Made by a program: the position numbers and the translations under genes. A stretch of DNA of 64,000 bases from Ascoidea asiatica (lineage: Eukaryota; Ascomycota; Saccharomycetes; Ascoideales; Ascoideaceae), in NCBI GenBank assembly GCA_001600695.1, contig BCKQ01000001.1, positions 1,454,722-1,518,721 of the forward strand, given 5' to 3'. Of the stretch, positions 33,412-44,606 are shown piece after piece; position 1 is the first letter of the stretch; every line of letters starts with the position of its first letter. The notes beneath the pieces are model-generated. The model did not search any database and was not told the origin of the DNA. It saw only the letters and a program-made list of their open reading frames with translations.

Positions 33412-33892
33412 TCATTTTGTAATTCCAAATATTTTATTCATACCATCAATTGTATTATTAACTGTAGTTTCAATATAATTCTGTTTTTTTTTTAATGCGG
33501 ATATTGAATCTTTTGTATCTTTATCAGATTTATTTAATTCTTTAATATAATCATCTGTTGGCATTTTCATAAACATTTTACCACATCCTTTCCAAACTTC
33601 ATTAATTTCTCCACTTTCTTCTAAAAGTTCTTGTTTTGTTAATTCATTTAATTTTAATGAATTATTTCTACGTTGTAATTGAATATTAACCATTTTAAGT
33701 TCCGCTTCATTTCTACGAAGATTTTGATCCATTTCCATTAAAAGCTATTCCATGATTGAAATTTTGTTAATAAAGTTGATCTTAAACTAATTCTTTACAA
33801 AATAAAAAAAAATCTATTGAAATATATTATTTATTAAATTTTCATTTATAGTTATTTCATACCTTTTGTAAAGCTTGTGGAGGCATAGACAT
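33412..33892 (-). CDS. PFD1: Prefoldin subunit 1 (two exons)
   Basis: The gene is complement(33412..33744, 33863..33892), 120 residues. Exon 1 gives MSMPPQALQK and joins in frame to LLMEMDQNLRRNEAELK. The protein is one helical hairpin: an N-terminal coiled coil (NIQLQRRNNSLKLNELTKQEL), the central beta segment around VWKGCGKMFMKMPTDDYIKEL, and a second helix KKKQNYIETTVNNTIDGMNKI. The WRSCGK-type motif and KK-x-YLETTV helix are those of the beta-type subunit Pfd1. Prefoldin (GimC) hands unfolded actin and tubulin to the CCT chaperonin in the cytosol. The internal Met of exon 2 would remove the start of the first helix, so the spliced start is preferred. Confidence 0.9.
33745..33862 (-). other. 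Intron in PFD1
   Basis: The 118-nt intron has donor GTATGA, acceptor ATAG (ending at 33745) and branch-site-like TATTAAC at 33766-33772, about 21 nt before the acceptor. The same TATTAAC is used in the intron at 10054-10148. Joining ten codons of exon 1 restores the expected prefoldin N-terminus. Confidence 0.85.
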
Positions 33893-34678
33893 TCTTGAAA
33901 ACTCTTATTTTTATTTTTCAATTTGTAAACCTCAGTTTATTAAACTCCTTTTCAATATTCAATTAATTCAATTGACCACTATTTGATATAAAGTCTTCTA
34001 ACCCTTTTTGATTATCTCTCTTATTAAACTCAAATGAATAAAGTTAGCTTGTTTGATTCATTTCATTACTTATCAGTTCAACTCAAAAATGTGAGACCTA
34101 ATTTCTAAATTCAAAATAACAATCTCAAGTTTCAAAAAGCGGTTACCCGGATATCACTATAAAAGGGATTCATCTATTTTATTATTATTTTTTCTTTCTT
34201 TAAAAACACTTTAAATCTCTAAGAGTAAAGATCATTTAAATAGCTATAGTCATATATAGAAATAAATTTAGATATTTATATTCCATTAATCTTTTTTTAA
34301 ATCTTCGTAGATTTTTTTTTCAATTTTTTTTAATTTTTACTTTTTTTGCTATTTGATGATAGAACTTTTACCCAATGATGCAGTTTGTAAGAACTGCAGG
34401 ACTTTATCTTCTAATAGATATTGGACTAACGGAACATTGGTATATCAATTGAAAAATTACTAAGAATTTTCACTGAGTTTACTCATCTTTTTGAATACTT
34501 AATTTTTTTTCTACATCTTTTCGAAAAATAGGAGAAAAAATTATTAATTAATGCAAAATAAACATTTATATTATAATATAAGTTTGGGACATCCAAGTTT
34601 TAGAGAAAAATATCTAATGAAAAAAAAAGTTACAAAAAAAAATCTATAAAAGCTTTAAAAAAAATTCATAAAATATAG
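33893..34678. promoter_or_regulatory. PFD1 promoter with a TTACCCG (Reb1-type) site
   Basis: TTACCCG at 34143-34149 matches the core of the yeast general factor Reb1 and lies about 250 bp upstream of the PFD1 ATG, a usual distance. The rest, up to the FHL1 stop codon, is T-rich 3' sequence. No gene is seen. Confidence 0.4.
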
Positions 34679-37600
34679 CTAGATTTTAGGCATTTTATTA
34701 ACTGGTTCTTCACTAAAAGAACTTTTAGTATCCTCTATTTCTTCACGCTCTCTTTTTTGAGGATTTGATTTTACTTCATTGACACTTTCAATTTTCTGTT
34801 TGTTATTGTCCACTAAGATATGCTCTTCCTTTTCTTTAGGAAAATCAATTATTTGCTTTATATGTTGATCAGAACCGTCCAAATGTTTATCTTTTTCGTT
34901 TGATTCCTTTACTGGCTCAACCGAACTCTTATCCGATAATTTCAATGAAGGGGATCGAGGAGTTCCAGGCACTTTCTCTTCTATAAGAGATTTTTCCGGT
35001 AAATCTTTATTCATACATTCATTACTTTTGGTTTCAATTTCTTTTTCGATAACCAGTGGAGTAGCTGATTTTAAAGAAACCTTTTCATCATCCTTTGGTA
35101 ATCCGATTACCGAGGGTTTCATAGGTTGAATATCTGATTCTTTTTCAATTACATTTGAGGTAGTTATACCTTTAGGAATGTCTTCTAAACTTTCTTTTTT
35201 CTTATTGTCCACTTCTTTTAGATTGATATTTTGGTTCACATTCTTCTCTACAACAGATTCCCTCAAAATAATATTCTCCGATTTATTCAAGCCATCTACC
35301 TCGGTCTTATTATCAGTTTCTAGCTTAGTTTCATTGATTTTTTGAGGGTCGTCTTTTCTAATGGAAGAAATTTGAACTTTATCCCCAAGACCTACTTCTT
35401 TTTCTTCAAAACTTTCATCCTTTGATTCAGGAGAGATTGTAACTTGAGGTTTTTCATTTACTGGTTTTACAGTTTCTTCTGCTTTTATTGTTGTATTTTC
35501 TTTTCTTTCAAAAAAAGGCTTTTCATAATATCCCTCCATATCGGTATCATTATCCATATCAATTTTATTATACTCCATAGACTTTGGAGGTGATACTCCT
35601 TTTGATTTTTGTTCTTTTTCGGTAAAGTTCTTCTTAGTTTGATCTATACTAATTTCTTTTTTATTTATAGAAACATTCTGAATGTCTTGTTTTTCTTTCG
35701 ATTCTGACTTAGAAATGATATTAGATGAGTCAACCTTTGGTTTATTGTGCTTATCAATATTTGAAACATTGATATCTTTCATCTCCACATCTTCATCAAA
35801 TTGCTTCATTTCATGTAATTTATTAGCAAGTAATTTTTCCGAGACTGACTGCGTCACAAAAGGTTTCATTTTTTCTCCAACAATCATATCTTTTGCTGGT
35901 TCTAAAATTTTTTTATTAGGCTTTTTGATAACACTATCTTCCTCCAGAATCATTGGAAGTTTTCGACTCTCAGCCAGTGAAGGGGTTACAACATCATCTT
36001 CGTCAACAATAGCAATTTCTGGAAAAATATCTGAGATTTCTTTGGCTTCTGAATCACCGGCAATTATTTTGTCCAATTCATGTTCAAAGGCAATTAACGA
36101 AGGTGTTCTTACTTTAATTGCAGTAGGAATACCGGTAGATAAAAGGTTCCCATATTTGGCTGGTTTAGAAGAATGTGATACTGGTTTAGATATAGAAGAT
36201 GATCTACTATCTTTGGAAGTATTACCTATAGATCCAATAATACCAATTTCACCATCCAATTTGTCTAAATCTAAAGGAGAACCTATTGAAAATATTTCCT
36301 CTTTTTTTTCAGTTTTGACAACCGGTTTTTTATCAATAGTTACAGAAGATTTTACACCACTTGAAAGCTGAGTAGTTCTGTTTTTGGTTTCAATTATTTG
36401 AGATAAAGCCTTCGGAATAAATTGAGATTTGTTTATTGACGTTAAAGCTGTGGTTTTATTTGTAAGAAGAGGACCTTTGTTTACATTTATTATTTCTTTT
36501 TTGACACTTATAGGTTCTTTTGAAATTGAATTCCCTTTCAATCTATTAAGCTTATTAGCTGAATTTACATTGGGTTTGTTTGATTGAGGATTAAGGGCCT
36601 CTCTCTTCGCGTTAATTTGCCTAGTAATATAGTTATTTACTGGATTTTTATTTAAACTGTTCCTTATAGTAGGATTTTTAGTTAAACTGTTCTTAATTGT
36701 AGAATTTGTATTTAAATTGTTTTTGATTGTAGAATATGAATTTAAATTGTTCTTGATTGTAGAATTTGCATTCATAGTGTTTTTGATTGTAGAATGTGTG
36801 TTGACAGGAGTAACTTTTATTGAATTTTTATTTGAAAAATTTGGTTGTTTTATATTATTTGAAGTAAAGTTTGAAGTCTTACTGTTCAAAGATTTTGGAA
36901 TCACATCGGAAACTTTAATATCAGAATCTGCTAGATTTTTCACATTTAAAATGGAAGATTTAAAAGGAGGCTTACTATTATTTGAGTTTAAATTAGTAAG
37001 TTTAGAATTATTAACAGATTTCAGAGGAAAGCTTTTGATATTTGTATTATTGTTCAGAGTATTAACTAAAGGAATTGATGAAACCTTTATGGATTTATTT
37101 AAAGGTATTAAAGGAATGGATCGTGGTTTTGGCTTATTATTGAAGGTAGAATACTTATTATTTATATTGGAAGTATTTTGTTGTTTTGGAGCCGATACAG
37201 GAAGATTTGGCTTTGATTTTTGGATATTTCTTGTAGGTGGAGCCAAGGGTGGAGGTGGGCTAACCTTTACCTTACCATTTGTTATTTCTTTTGTTGTTTG
37301 TTGCAAAGCAATTAAAAGGATATTTGTTACACTAGCAGGATTTTTTTCAATTATTGTTTTTAATGGATTTTTTATATTATTTTTCTTAGCTATGATGTTA
37401 ACTTGTTTAATTGTTGTTGTTAATGTGCTAGTAATAATCTTTTTAACAGTTTCATAATCTAAATCAGTTAAATCTTTTGTTAACCTTATTAGTTCTGTTT
37501 GTAAATATCTCATAGAATCAGAATCAATAGGTGAATTATTTGATTTTGAAGGTGTAGCTGCATAACTAGTAGTTGTAGGCCTTACAGTATTTTGAGCGGA

Positions 37601-38547
37601 AGCAGGAACAGTGCTTCTCGGCTGATTGGATATAGTTGTCTGAGGTTTGAATTTATTTAATGTAGAAGACGTTTTAGGTGCTGTAGTTTGATTTCGAGCA
37701 ACTTGTGGTTTATAAGGGGAACTTTTTTGAGAATTGATAGTATTGAAAACTGGCTTATTTACAGGAATCGGTTTGAATGAAGAATTTGAAGGATTTATCA
37801 GTTTAGCATCAGTTGGAGTAGTAGATGAATATGAACTATTATTTAGACGATTTTGTGGATTAGTTATGGTTGATTTTATTTGATTATTGCTATTATTGAT
37901 ATTATTATTATTACCATTATTAGCAGTATTATTATTATTATTGTTATTGTTAGTAGTAGTAATGCTATTTGGAATGTTACTTCTTGATGAAGTTGTTGCT
38001 TCGATTTTTAAAGCAGCGTTTTTAAGTTTTGCAGTAGCAGCTAATTGTTGTCGTTTTTTCTGCCTTTCTCTTTCAGCACAATAAACTTCATCTAATCCCC
38101 AAAGCCAACCTTTTCCTTCTTTTGAAACTTTCATAAATGCTTTATTTGATGATAAATTATGACGAACAGAGCTTTTCCAACTATCAGAACAATATTTATA
38201 ATAAGGATATAAAATTTGAATTGATTTATAGATTTCAGATAATGACATACCTTTTGGAGTACTATAAGTTTTCAAACAATGAGCAATTAAATTTGAATAT
38301 GAAAAAGCAGGTTTTTCTCGATATTCTATAGGAATTTCATCAACTGTATAAACTTTTTTAATAACTTTCTGCCTTTTTGGAGGTTCGATTTTTTTCCTTT
38401 CAATTGGAATATTTGATTGGATTTGAGAAGGTCCAATTTTTTGATGATTATTTTGAAGCATACTCAAAGGAACTTTATCATTAACAAGTCCTTTTGCATT
38501 ATTGAAAGAAGTATTTCTATTATTATTGTTATTGAAATTGTTAGCGA

Positions 38548-38593
<46 letters not shown>

Positions 38594-39838
38594 GTTATTA
38601 TTATTATTATAATTATTACTAAGAGAATTAGAGCCTATGGGATTTATTTTATTTTTACTTATACTACTATTTATGCTATTATTACTATTGCAATTGATAT
38701 TAGTATTCGTATTCGTATTAGTAGTGTTGAATTTACTCTGAATCGAATTATTTTTTAAATTGATATTTTTCGAGTTATTATTATTTGAATTATTACTTAT
38801 GCTATTATTATTATTATTATTATTATTATTCGAGTTGATAGATGATTTATTTTTATTTTTTTCTGAATTGGCTTTTAGATTTTTAATAATTTCATCAATA
38901 TCCCCAATTTTTGGAGAATTGAATTTTGAGTCCATAGGTTTTAGTAAATTTAAAGCTCTGTTTTGATTAAGAGTCGAAGAAAATTTTGCATATGAATTGA
39001 TTTGCATATTCGAGTTTGAATTTGAATTTGAATTTGAAGTTGATGTAGAGTTTGAATTTGAGTTTGATTTTTTTAAAATATTAGTTTCTTTTTGTTTTTG
39101 ATTTTGATTTTTTTGAGATTTGTTAAACGAGTTATTTATAGGAAATGGTAAAGTGTCAGTACTTTCAGATTTTATAGAACTTGAGATTGAATTATTATCA
39201 TTATCATTATTGTTAATATTATTATTATTATTATTATTGTTATTATGGTTGTTATTATTATTATTGTTTGTATTGAAATTATTTTGTTTATGGGATGTAT
39301 TAGTTGAAGTAGAAAAATTTAATGGAGGAGTAATAGATTTTGATAATAATAATTTTTTATCTAGAAATAAATCTTTTTTAATTGAAAGATTTTGTTTTAT
39401 TGGTAATTTTTGTTTCAAATTTGATGAATTTTTAATTTTACTATTAGTATAGCTTTGATTATTTTCAATAGTGTTATTATCATTCAAATTTATACTTGGT
39501 ATTGGAATTGAAGAAGGTAAAATAAATGAGAAAAAAATTTGACAAATTTGGATATTAGTACCATTTAAAAGTGGTACAGTTGTACCAGATTCAATAAATT
39601 CATCATCTACAAAAGCACCATTTCTACCAATTATTGATAATTCCCATCTTTGATTACCAAAATTATAAAAAATTTTTGCATGTTTTCTTGAAATTACTTT
39701 TTTTGGACCTAAATGAACATCAACAGAATGTGAATTATCATTTTCAATTTTTCTACCTATGATAACTTGTAAAGTTAATAGATAAAAAGTAAAATTTTCA
39801 AAATCTAATCTTGCGTAAGCTTGAACTTTTGAATCCAT
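34679..39838 (-). CDS. FHL1: Forkhead-like transcription factor Fhl1 (FHA + forkhead)
   Basis: The protein is 1719 residues. An FHA domain opens it (about 4-112: KVQAYARLDFENFTFYL, IGRK, VISRKHAKIFYNF, GRNGAFVDDEFIESGTTVPL) and a forkhead domain lies at about 505-590 (EKPAFSYSNLIAHC, MSLSEIYKSIQ, SWKSSVRHNLSSNKAFMKV, GKGWLWGLDEVYCAERERQ). The IFYNF/NGAFVDD signature and GKGWLWGLDE separate Fhl1 from Fkh1/Fkh2. In yeast, Fhl1 binds ribosomal-protein promoters and recruits Ifh1 through its FHA domain under TORC1 control. The protein is nearly twice the S. cerevisiae length because of poly-Asn/Ser between the two domains and a 1100-residue disordered tail. The tail holds a STIKNNLN repeat (about 1013-1066) and an acidic/Lys-rich end. 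Confidence 0.93.
36640..36800. repeat. About 36-39-bp coding minisatellite in FHL1
   Basis: Five to six imperfect copies encode a 12-13-residue unit of the form NxxSTIKNxLN on the minus strand. Copies share GTTCTTAATTGTAGAATTTG-like sequence. The unit sits in the disordered C-terminal tail. Confidence 0.8.
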
Positions 39839-41153
39839 AATTGATTAAAATATTTATATTATTATACCCCTTTTTTTAAAAAAAGTTAAGTCCTTTTTAA
39901 TAAGGACTTTCAAAATTGAATATTGTTTAAGAATTTTGCAATAAAAATTTTATGAAATAATATATACTATAATATAATATATATTTAGAAATGAATAATA
40001 TATATTTTAAAATGAAGAATATATATTTAGTATATTCTTTGATTATATCATATATAAACGATTATAGTCATAATCTGATTTGAAGTTTTAAATCTTAAAA
40101 AATTTGATTTCTAATAAGAATAAGATATTGAATAAGGAAATAAGAAGTTATTGATTCTTGACAGTTTAAACAATCTTAAAGTAATTCGAGTTATTTGATA
40201 TTATTATTTGAAAATATTCAATGATTAAAAGTGTAAACAAAAAAAGAATAATAATATTTCAATATTTTTTTTTTAATTATCAATTTCCTAAATCTGGTGT
40301 AACGCTAAAATTATTCTTGTGTAAAATGTTGCAAATTAAGCAGATGGCGTTTTTGCACAGGAAAAGCAAAAAAACAGAGATACCGCAATCCTGGTCACCG
40401 CGGATCAGCATGGATTTATACGGATAACAAATGGAGACCAAGTTTATGGAAATTTCTGTTCCGCGGCTTTCATTTCAAGAAACGGGTCGCGGGAATGTTT
40501 TTGATCGCGTGTTTATAAGCATTTAACTGTGGGTCACCTGCAGGAATCTTGTGAGTATACCCCATTTGGGCCACTTATGGCCAATTTGAGCCAGTTTAGA
40601 TAAACTCAGCCTATAAATGGCTAGTGTGGCAGTGCAGAAGTTGCCTGAGAGATTGGAATTGACTCCCTGAAACATTTCCAGAGTTCCTGCCTGGCCTTGA
40701 GACACTGATAGTACCACTGAGGTACAGCATTGTTACACACTCTAAATTGTGGGAGAACAGGTACTAAAGAAAAAGAATATATGAATTTATTGTCAGATAA
40801 AATATATTTTTTATCATTCATTCATTTTCATTCTCTCATTTTTTTCATCGACTAACACTTAAAACGATCAAGTTCTTCATTGGAAAAAGCTCTGGATTAA
40901 TTCATCAATGAGAATATTTATTTCAACTCATTACTTTCTTTCTTTCTTACGGGCTTAACTTTTATAAGACTTCTTCAACTTAAATTAAATCAACTGTATA
41001 TTTATATTTATATTCTAATATATTCATATTACTTTAAATATTCTTAAAAGTTTTAAACTAAAACTTTTTTATTCAGCCTTTAAATAATTCTCTAAAATAT
41101 TTATTTATTTTAAAATTATTTACTATTTAATGATACTGCTCATATAAACGGAA
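39839..41153. promoter_or_regulatory. Divergent promoter region of FHL1 and the SKT5-like gene
   Basis: The 1.3 kb between divergent starts is A+T-rich at both ends. In the middle (about 40290-40780) is a G+C-richer, normal-complexity stretch with GGTCACCGCGGATCAGC and CCGCGG words (CCGCGG also near 40460), a CCTGCAGG palindrome at 40538-40545 and CAGTGCAG/CTGACTCCCTGAAAC-like mixed sequence. Chance open frames of 64-68 codons lie there; none shows a known domain. It could contain an unrecognised ncRNA or solo-LTR remnant, but I cannot show that. Confidence 0.5.
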
Positions 41154-44100
41154 ATGGATTATTCACATCTGCAAATTTCAAATCCATATGCTGATTATAG
41201 TAATCATAATCAAAATAATAGCAACAATCATAATCACAATAATATAGAATATACTAATCAGAATCAACCTAGTAGTTCTTTTCAACAAAATCAGTATAAT
41301 AATCAGTATAATAGTGAAAACATTTCATTATATAATTCTGAAAAGTTTCAACCTAATGCATATAACAATAATGAATATAGCCAAGTTAATCAATCTAATG
41401 AGCTTAATGAAAATAACCAATATACTCAACGCAGTCAACAAACACAACAAAGTCAATTGAAAGATTATGATCAATACAATAATCATGATAAACTGAGTTC
41501 ACTAATAAATTCAAAAGATTCTTTGAATTCAGTTTCAAATACCCTGAATCAAATTCTGAAAAAAGAATCACTTCCATATCCTATAGATTCTTTTCCATTA
41601 TTTAATGCAATAGAAAATAGTACTATTAATGATTATAATATCAATAATAATAATGATAATATCAATACCCAACTAGTTTATATAGTAGATGAATCCTTTA
41701 ATGATCCAGAAATCCCAAAAAGATCTTCCCAAAGAAAAAACAGTTCTAAATTAAATTCAAATCCACTTATAAATAATAATAATAACAATTCAGTATCACC
41801 TACTTATTCTGAATTCACAATCTATAGTAATTCAACTTCAAATACGTCTAATATAAATATGGATTTAGGTAAAAGAGATTATAAAAAAATGAGTATGTTT
41901 TCAGAAAATTCTCTAAATTCTTCAAACAATAATAATACTTTGATAAATAATTTACAAAATTTGAAAATTAATAATCTAAATAATTTGAATAATAATTTAG
42001 AAAATTCATATTCAAGTCCCCCAAGATCAAAAGTTTTATCTCCTCCTTCAAGATCTAATTATAGAACTCCTCCAAGAAATCATTTTAATGGTAATAATAT
42101 TAATAATAATAATAATAATCCAAGCAATAACTCCCCAGAATCTTTTCAAAGATTGCAGAAACAACAAACAGCTCCTTTGAACTATAATCAGTCACATCCT
42201 CAATTCCAACAACAATATCAATATAATAATATTGATGATACTTTCTCTAACAAACCTCCTCAAATGTTACAATCAATTCCAAGAAAAATAAAATCACAAG
42301 AAAACTTTCCTTCTAGTTTCAATGATTATAATTTAACTCAAGAAAATTCAAATTCAAATTTACCTCCTAAAAAACCTTCAAAAATTGCATTTTCCCCTTC
42401 CAAACAGCATAATCATAGAAAACCACCTGAACAATTTCAACCTTTAGATCAATTCATTGACCTTAATCAATTTCAACAACCTCAAAATAATTATTCTGAA
42501 ACCCCAATACCTAAATCAAATACGGGTCCAACTTTATCAAATAATCAATCTAATAATCAGTTTAATAGTCTGTATGATAATAAATTATATGATAACCAGT
42601 ATCTGATACCTCCTAGAAAAGATTCACATATAAAAAATCAAGTCTTACAACCTCAATTATCAACTAAACCAGAAACTCAAAACTTTATTGACCCTAATTT
42701 TCAACCAAATCCAATAGCAAGACAAAATACCGCACCAGCTCCGGAAGAATACCAACATCAATATATTCAACAACAACAACAGGAACAACAAAAATATTTT
42801 AATCAGAATGAAAATTTCAGACTAAAATCAAATCAATTGGAGTTTCAACCAAGAGCTATAACAAAAGCAAAAACTCAAAATCAATTTTCACAGCAATCAA
42901 ATCCTTCAAAAAATGATTTCATTCCTAGGCAAATCCCTAAACAATATACTTCACAATCACAAGTTGCCTCACACGAAAATTTGCTTTTGAATAATCATTC
43001 AGACATTCAGCCCAGAAAAATATCTAGAACCCAAACATCTCAATCTCAATTAAATATACCTTCTTCACACCATGATTTTCACTTGCAACAAAATGTTTCT
43101 CTGAATCAAACAGCTCAACCACAAATAAATAATAATATAAATAATCAAGTGGAATTTAAACCTCTGAAAATTCCAAGATCTAAAACTGGTCAGCCACAAA
43201 ATAATTTACCAATTTCTAATGATAATTTTCAACCTAGAAAAATTTCGAAAGCTCAAACAAGTTTACCTCAATTACATGTTCCTAATTCTTTAATAAATCA
43301 TCAATCAAATTCAAATAATCATGGTAAAAAAGTTGGAGAAAGACTGGTAACAATGCCAATAGTTTCCACAACTAATAATAATCAAAGCTCATCCATAAAA
43401 CATAGAATAACAGAAAATAATGTAAATAATGCTTATAAAAAATTAGGTGAAAGTTCAAAACCATTAGATATTGCACAATTCACAGCATATAAAAAAATGG
43501 CAGAAAAAGATAAAAATTTCAATCCAATAATTCAATTGAGTTATGTTAAAGCATTAATAAACTCAACACAAACACCATCGATTTTAAATTATTTTGATAA
43601 TAATGGTATACCATTATCGAAAAAATTAAATGATGATAAAGATATACGTAAAAATAAAGATGAATTTTTAAGAAAAGCATTAAAATTATTGAAAAAATTA
43701 GTTAATAAAAATGATGCAGAATCAAATTATTATTTAGGAAAATTGTATACAGATGGTATTATACTTGAAAGAAATTATAATAAAGCTTTTGATTATTATT
43801 CCAGAGCTGCAAGACAAGCTCATAATGATTCAATGTATAGAATTGCAGTTTGTTTTGAAATGGGAGTTGGGACTAAATTTGAACCAAATAAAGCATACGA
43901 ATGGTTTATTAGAGCAGCAACAGTTGGTGTTCCACCTGCAATTTACAAATTAGCAATGATTCATTTAACTGGGGAATTAGGTCAAAAAAGATCAGCTTCA
44001 AAAGCTATTGAAAATTTAGAAAAAGCTTCAAAATATGCAGATGAACAAAATCCACATGCAATTTATGAATTAGGTAGATTATATGAAGGTATTTATCCAA

Positions 44101-44606
44101 TAACTTCACCAATTAATCATTTATCTCCTCTGGACGCCGAATTTATGAAAGAATTTAAAAAAATTATAATTGAAAGTGATGAAAAAAAGGCATTTCAGTT
44201 TTATCTTAGAGCCGCAAAACTAAAATTTGCCCCAGCACAAAGTAAATTAGGCTGGTGTTATGAATATGGGAAACTTGGATGTCCAATGGAAGCTAAAAGA
44301 TCAATAGGATGGTATTCCAGAGCAGCAGCTCAAGGATACGCTTTGGCTTGTATGGCATTATGTGGATGGTATCTTACTGGAGCTCAAGGAGTTCTTGAAA
44401 CCAATGATAAAGAAGCATATCTTTGGGCAAGAAGAGCAGCAGAAAAAGGATTAAGTAAAGCAGAATATGCCTTAGGGCATTTTAGTGAAACTGGATTAGG
44501 AACTCCTAAAAACATGACAGAAGCTCGAAGATGGTACATGCGAGCAGCAGCTCAGAAGCACCCCAAAGCGATGCAACGACTTCAAGAACTACGAAATTAC
44601 TTTTAA
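41154..44606 (+). CDS. SKT5: Skt5/Chs4-family Sel1-repeat protein (chitin synthase III activator type)
   Basis: The protein is 1150 residues. The first 750 residues are Asn/Gln/Ser/Pro-rich with proline motifs (SPPRSKVLSPPSR, RTPPRNH) and a repeated FQPRKISKAQT-like motif. From about 775 to 1148 runs an array of Sel1-like repeats: ESNYYLGKLYTDG, AFDYYSRAARQAH, AYEWFIRAATVG, GQKRSASKAIENLEKA, YEYGKLGCPMEAKRSIGWY, GWYLTGAQGVL, EAYLWARRAAEKG and ARRWYMRAAAQKHPKA. This order and the LGCP and GAQGVL signatures fit Skt5/Chs4, which activates Chs3 and links it to septins via Bni4. The related Ack1-type proteins are an alternative. Unlike S. cerevisiae Chs4, the protein ends ELRNYF without a CaaX prenylation box. 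Confidence 0.82.
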   Translation: MDYSHLQISNPYADYSNHNQNNSNNHNHNNIEYTNQNQPSSSFQQNQYNNQYNSENISLYNSEKFQPNAYNNNEYSQVNQSNELNENNQYTQRSQQTQQSQLKDYDQYNNHDKLSSLINSKDSLNSVSNTLNQILKKESLPYPIDSFPLFNAIENSTINDYNINNNNDNINTQLVYIVDESFNDPEIPKRSSQRKNSSKLNSNPLINNNNNNSVSPTYSEFTIYSNSTSNTSNINMDLGKRDYKKMSMFSENSLNSSNNNNTLINNLQNLKINNLNNLNNNLENSYSSPPRSKVLSPPSRSNYRTPPRNHFNGNNINNNNNNPSNNSPESFQRLQKQQTAPLNYNQSHPQFQQQYQYNNIDDTFSNKPPQMLQSIPRKIKSQENFPSSFNDYNLTQENSNSNLPPKKPSKIAFSPSKQHNHRKPPEQFQPLDQFIDLNQFQQPQNNYSETPIPKSNTGPTLSNNQSNNQFNSLYDNKLYDNQYLIPPRKDSHIKNQVLQPQLSTKPETQNFIDPNFQPNPIARQNTAPAPEEYQHQYIQQQQQEQQKYFNQNENFRLKSNQLEFQPRAITKAKTQNQFSQQSNPSKNDFIPRQIPKQYTSQSQVASHENLLLNNHSDIQPRKISRTQTSQSQLNIPSSHHDFHLQQNVSLNQTAQPQINNNINNQVEFKPLKIPRSKTGQPQNNLPISNDNFQPRKISKAQTSLPQLHVPNSLINHQSNSNNHGKKVGERLVTMPIVSTTNNNQSSSIKHRITENNVNNAYKKLGESSKPLDIAQFTAYKKMAEKDKNFNPIIQLSYVKALINSTQTPSILNYFDNNGIPLSKKLNDDKDIRKNKDEFLRKALKLLKKLVNKNDAESNYYLGKLYTDGIILERNYNKAFDYYSRAARQAHNDSMYRIAVCFEMGVGTKFEPNKAYEWFIRAATVGVPPAIYKLAMIHLTGELGQKRSASKAIENLEKASKYADEQNPHAIYELGRLYEGIYPITSPINHLSPLDAEFMKEFKKIIIESDEKKAFQFYLRAAKLKFAPAQSKLGWCYEYGKLGCPMEAKRSIGWYSRAAAQGYALACMALCGWYLTGAQGVLETNDKEAYLWARRAAEKGLSKAEYALGHFSETGLGTPKNMTEARRWYMRAAAQKHPKAMQRLQELRNYF

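Noticed and set aside
35682-37457. Antisense open frames of 229 and 246 codons inside FHL1
   Set aside because: They mirror a disordered Ser/Asn/Lys tail whose antisense lacks stop codons; no start context or domain, and the FHL1 frame is firmly supported.
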